64,000 nucleotides of DNA from Chrysomallon squamiferum (taxonomy: Eukaryota > Mollusca > Gastropoda > Neomphalida > Peltospiridae): the NCBI GenBank assembly GCA_012295275.1, contig CM022672.1, positions 19,351,394-19,415,393 on the forward strand, read 5' to 3'. Position numbers and translations under genes: made by a program. Below, one piece after another: positions 63,563-64,000 of this stretch. Each line of letters starts with the position of its first letter. Positions within the stretch are counted from its first letter, which is position 1. The notes below the pieces were generated by a model, which saw only the letters and a list, made by a program, of their open reading frames with translations, was not told where the DNA came from and searched no databases.

Positions 63563-64000
63563 CTGGATTCCTTGACGTTTATTGCGTATTTACCACTTGA
63601 TCTAAAAACGCTCTTATGATCCTCTATGAGGTTAGAAATGCTATCTCAATAACCACATAGTTTAATAACCTGTTATATAATTCCCATTTGGTCTAATCAC
63701 ATTTTGATCACTAATGGAGATTTTTAGATCAAGTGGGAAGATATTCTCGAAGTTCATTCAATCCTGATTGATACAAGTTCACACAATCCCGTGTGTTAAA
63801 AGTAATCTACAAACAAACAAAATCAGTTAACTTCAGTTTGGCATTTCCTTCTTAAGATCAACGGTTGTATTCTAGCAGGGGTTCCGACCCCAGACTAATA
63901 GGTGTGATTCCACGTTTATCTATTACTGACACTTTAACACCTAGCACGCTAAATCTAATACCATGCATCTGCCTATAATAATTTCTGCTGCATATATTAA

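Larger units (their letters stand above)
61513..64000. other. Region downstream of the TRIM-like gene
   Basis: This region contains the TRIM-like 3' UTR, a 590-bp TIR element, a truncated tRNA-Gly, AT-rich spacer and one possible coding exon at 63321. From about 63.6 kb to the end nothing was recognised. Confidence 0.5.

Overview
The window is animal nuclear DNA. Genes have introns with GT/AG junctions, the sequence is strongly AT-rich, and it carries many CA, GA, TTA and poly-T tracts, Pol III-type tRNA genes and fossil DNA transposons. Protein content (UAP56, CDK9, PTGES2, a large RING/B-box/propeller protein), short introns and repeat style suggest a lophotrochozoan, most likely a mollusc. 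That taxon is an inference. All exon joins below were made by eye from splice sites, reading phase and remembered family sequence; none was checked by alignment.

Layout, left to right. 1-5.2 kb: AT-rich DNA with a 49-bp tandem repeat and no recognisable gene. 5.2-13.3 kb (+): WDR47-like gene, whose WD40 half is complete. 13.3-19.8 kb: gene-free. 19.8-23.9 kb (+): PTGES2. 25.6-26.8 kb (-): BBLN (UPF0184). 27.8-33.0 kb (+): DDX39B/UAP56, with an unusually structured 2.1-kb intron. 35.7-39.0 kb (-): SAPC2, followed at 39.3 kb by a tRNA-Thr(TGT). 40.8-42.9 kb (-): CDK9, head-to-head with STEEP1 (+, 43.3-46.6 kb). 48.3-52.0 kb (-): a membrane-anchored copper amine oxidase. 54.5-56.3 kb: a decayed hAT transposon whose two ends and target duplication can still be seen. 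58.9-61.5 kb: a RING/B-box/beta-propeller gene broken by one frame change. 61.8-62.5 kb: a TIR-bearing element and a truncated tRNA-Gly. 63.3 kb: a possible terminal exon of an unknown gene.

Most genes are housekeeping: mRNA export (DDX39B), transcription elongation (CDK9), ER trafficking of STING (STEEP1), mitotic spindle or polarity (SAPC2), intermediate-filament or coiled-coil biology (BBLN) and a glutaredoxin/GST-fold membrane protein (PTGES2). They do not form one pathway. Their order is informative, though: PTGES2, BBLN, SAPC2 and CDK9 have human orthologues on 9q34, so the window appears to keep a piece of an ancient linkage group.

No obviously new multi-gene system was found. The best candidates for something undescribed are three related hairpins with compensatory stem changes inside the long DDX39B intron, and the octapeptide-repeat N-terminal region of the WDR47-like gene.
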